From Croceibacterium_A sp044506885 (GTDB taxonomy: Bacteria; Pseudomonadota; Alphaproteobacteria; Sphingomonadales; Sphingomonadaceae), in contig JBIQKC010000001.1 of NCBI GenBank assembly GCA_044506885.1, positions 62,001 to 126,000 of the forward strand: 64,000 nucleotides of DNA, given 5' to 3'. A model generated the notes under the pieces. The model was not told the origin of the DNA. It did not search any database and saw only the letters and a program-made list of their open reading frames with translations. Shown here in pieces: positions 62,193 to 64,000 of the stretch. The translations under genes and the position numbers were made by a program. Positions within the stretch are counted from its first letter, which is position 1, and each line of letters opens with the position of its first letter.

Positions 62193-63089
62193 ATGCAGGC
62201 CGACCGTTCCGCGATCCGTTTCCTGCCGCTGGCCGCGCTGCTGCTGGGCAACGCGACGCTGGCGATGGGGGCGTGGTTCGTGCGGATCATCGATACCGGC
62301 CCGGTCGCCGCCGGGTTCTGGCGCGTGGCCCTGGCGCTGCCGTTCCTCGCCTTGCTTGCCCGCGCGAACGGACAACCGCTCGGCGGCATTCCGCGCAAGG
62401 TGGTGCTGGCCGTCATGCTGGGCGGCGTGTTCTTCGGGCTCGACGTGGCGAGCTGGCATGTCGGCATCGGCATGACCCGGCTCGCCAACGCCACGCTGTT
62501 CGGCAATGCCGGCAGCCTGATTCTGATGGTCTGGGGCTTCGTCGCCTGGCGCCGCCTGCCGAAAGGGCGGGAATGGCCGGCGATGGCGGCGGCGCTGGCG
62601 GGCGCTGCGATCCTGCTGGGCCGCTCGTTCGAGATTTCCCCGCGCACGCTGGCGGGCGACCTGTTCTGCCTTCTCGCGGGATTGCTCTACGCCGGGTACC
62701 TGCTGATCCTCCAGGATGCGCGCAAGGCGCTGGGGAGCTGGAGCCTGCTGACCTGGTCGTGCCTCGCCAGCGCGCCGGTGCTGCTCGCCATCGCGCTGCT
62801 GGCGGGCGAGCGCATCGTGCCGCAGGACTGGACCCCGGTGGTCGGCCTCGCGATCAGCAGCCAGATCGTCGGGCAGGGCCTGCTGGTCTACGCCCTGCGC
62901 CACTTCTCGCCCCTGGTGATCGGCATCGCCCTCCTGACCCAGCCGGCGGTGGCGGCGCTGGCCGGCTGGCTCAGCTTCGGCGAAGCGCTCGGCCCCGTCG
63001 ACATGATCGGCATAGCGCTGGTCGGCTCAGCGCTGGTGCTGGCGCGAGTAACGCCGAGAGGCGCGAGGGCGGCGGGGACAGGTTCCTAA
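62193..63089 (+). CDS. EamA/DMT family exporter
   Basis: 298 residues with ten predicted spans in two EamA halves: the N-half begins FLPLAALLLGNATLAMGAWFVR and the C-half has DLFCLLAGLLYAGYLLIL and SPLVIGIALLTQPAVAALAGWLSFGE. Substrates of this family are metabolites such as amino acids. Its stop overlaps that of nadA by three bases (convergent). Starts 70 bases after the CitE-like gene start (divergent). Confidence 0.8.
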   Translation: MQADRSAIRFLPLAALLLGNATLAMGAWFVRIIDTGPVAAGFWRVALALPFLALLARANGQPLGGIPRKVVLAVMLGGVFFGLDVASWHVGIGMTRLANATLFGNAGSLILMVWGFVAWRRLPKGREWPAMAAALAGAAILLGRSFEISPRTLAGDLFCLLAGLLYAGYLLILQDARKALGSWSLLTWSCLASAPVLLAIALLAGERIVPQDWTPVVGLAISSQIVGQGLLVYALRHFSPLVIGIALLTQPAVAALAGWLSFGEALGPVDMIGIALVGSALVLARVTPRGARAAGTGS

Positions 63090-64000
63090 ACCCGCCCCAG
63101 ATCGCCCTTGCCGACCGTTCCGCTGGCCATTTCAAGCATCCGGTCGAGGCTCTTCTTCGCCGCCAGCCGCAGGCCCTCCTCTATCTCGATGCGCGGTTCC
63201 AGGTCGCGCAGGCAGAGGTAGAGCTTTTCCATCGTGTTGAGCGCCATGTAGGGGCAGATGTTGCAGTTGCAGTTGCCGTCCGCGCCCGGCGCGCCGACGA
63301 AGGTCTTTTCCGGCAGCGCCTTTTCCATCTGGTGGATGATGTGCGGTTCGGTGGCGACGATCAGCGTGTCGGCCGTCATCGTCTTGGCGTAATTGAGGAT
63401 ACCGCTGGTCGAGCCGACATAGTCCGCGTGGTCGATGATGTGCGGCGGGCATTCCGGATGCGCGGCGATGGGCGCATCGGGGTATTGCTGCCGGAGCTTC
63501 AGCAGCTCGCGCTCGCTGAACGCCTCGTGGACGATGCAGATGCCCGGCCACAGCAACATGTCGCGGTCGAACTTGCGGTTGAGATAGCCGCCCAGATGCC
63601 GGTCGGGACCGAAGATGATCGGCTGCTCCTTGGGGATCTGCTGGAGGATCGTTTCTGCGCTGGAGCTGGTGACGATGACGTCGCTGAGCGCCTTCACCTC
63701 GGTCGAACAGTTGATGTAGGTCAGCGCGATGTGATCGGGATGCGCCTCGCGGAAGGCCCGGAACTTTTCCGGCGGACAGGAATCCTCAAGACTGCACCCG
63801 GCGTCCATGTCGGGCAGGACGACGATCTTTTCCGGGCTGAGGATCTTGGCGGTGTCGGCCATGAACTTGACGCCGCAGAAAGCGATCACGTCGGCGTCGG
63901 TTTCGGCCGCCTTGCGGCTCAGCTCCAGCGAATCCCCGACGAAATCGGCGAGATCCTGCAACTCGGGCTTCTGATAATAGTGCGCGAGGATGACGGCGTT
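63086..64000 (-). CDS. nadA: Quinolinate synthase NadA (5' end outside the window)
   Basis: 305 codons visible, frame open to base 64000. Enters with NAVILAHYYQKPELQDLADF, which is the conserved N-terminal AHYYQ region, so only about 30-50 residues are missing. VLPDMDAGCSLEDSC and CNCNICPYMALNTMEKL contain 4Fe-4S ligands. Condenses iminoaspartate and DHAP to quinolinate in NAD synthesis. Confidence 0.93.
   Translation of the reverse strand, partial: NAVILAHYYQKPELQDLADFVGDSLELSRKAAETDADVIAFCGVKFMADTAKILSPEKIVVLPDMDAGCSLEDSCPPEKFRAFREAHPDHIALTYINCSTEVKALSDVIVTSSSAETILQQIPKEQPIIFGPDRHLGGYLNRKFDRDMLLWPGICIVHEAFSERELLKLRQQYPDAPIAAHPECPPHIIDHADYVGSTSGILNYAKTMTADTLIVATEPHIIHQMEKALPEKTFVGAPGADGNCNCNICPYMALNTMEKLYLCLRDLEPRIEIEEGLRLAAKKSLDRMLEMASGTVGKGDLGRV

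Overview
The window is high-GC alphaproteobacterial DNA, most probably from a sphingomonad (Novosphingobium/Sphingobium/Sphingomonas type). This is inferred from gene families, not from any search. The pointers are a large TonB-dependent receptor, an exosortase with a separate V-type-like EpsI, PhyR-type stress signalling with an EcfG-like promoter, class I PHA synthase with a histone-like phasin, paired LptF/LptG, and ClpS.

Layout. 1-2253 is a TonB-dependent receptor cut by the left edge, divergent from a lipoprotein beta-propeller. 3526-28393 is a Wzx/Wzy-type exopolysaccharide locus. It holds UDP-glucuronate decarboxylase, exosortase, EpsI, an EpsD-like foldase lipoprotein, an acyltransferase, four glycosyltransferases plus a WecG/TagA type, a small exosortase-associated membrane protein, a SleB-type hydrolase, a split Wzc (BY-kinase plus GumC-like chain-length protein), an outer-membrane barrel, a Wza-like export protein, a TPR lipoprotein, flippase, polymerase and priming sugar-phosphate transferase. 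Inside this locus (19071-21358) sits a coupled pair that looks like virus or gene-transfer-agent head-spike genes: a small spike-base protein and an SGNH-hydrolase protein. A 31-bp palindrome lies upstream of the pair.

28577-30673 holds a tRNA-Thr(CGT) gene split by a 2,021-bp insertion. The insertion is flanked by 19-bp near-identical repeats and carries a complete, differently stemmed tRNA-Thr(CGT) of its own. A tRNA-Cys follows. 30883-38514 contains an FAD oxidoreductase, a membrane-anchored unknown, a cysteine-rich mini-protein, an IlvD/Edd dehydratase with an MFS transporter, and a class I/II aminotransferase. 38658-41437 is the PHA module (synthase, phasin with candidate PhaR operators). 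41602-44734 has ClpS, LptF, LptG and a small lipoprotein. 44827-49255 has a fatty-acid desaturase, a GNAT-like protein, a receiver protein, a frameshifted PhyR and a ModE-like HTH protein.

49259-56130 is a minus-strand catabolic cluster: two zinc alcohol dehydrogenases, an SDR, a dihydroxyacetophenone-dioxygenase-type cupin, two MFS transporters and a VOC protein. 56376-56641 is a MITE-like element with 32-bp inverted termini. 56698-58198 is a coupled trio (class II aldolase, zinc ribbon, orphan 2Fe-2S subunit). The right end carries ArsC, a methyltransferase, a membrane protein, LipB, a lipoprotein, a CitE-like lyase, an EamA exporter and NadA, which is cut by the right edge.

The most notable observations are the spike-gene pair inside a surface-polysaccharide locus and the split tRNA with its resident substitute. 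Next are the frameshift in phyR and a phasin with a second well-placed internal start.
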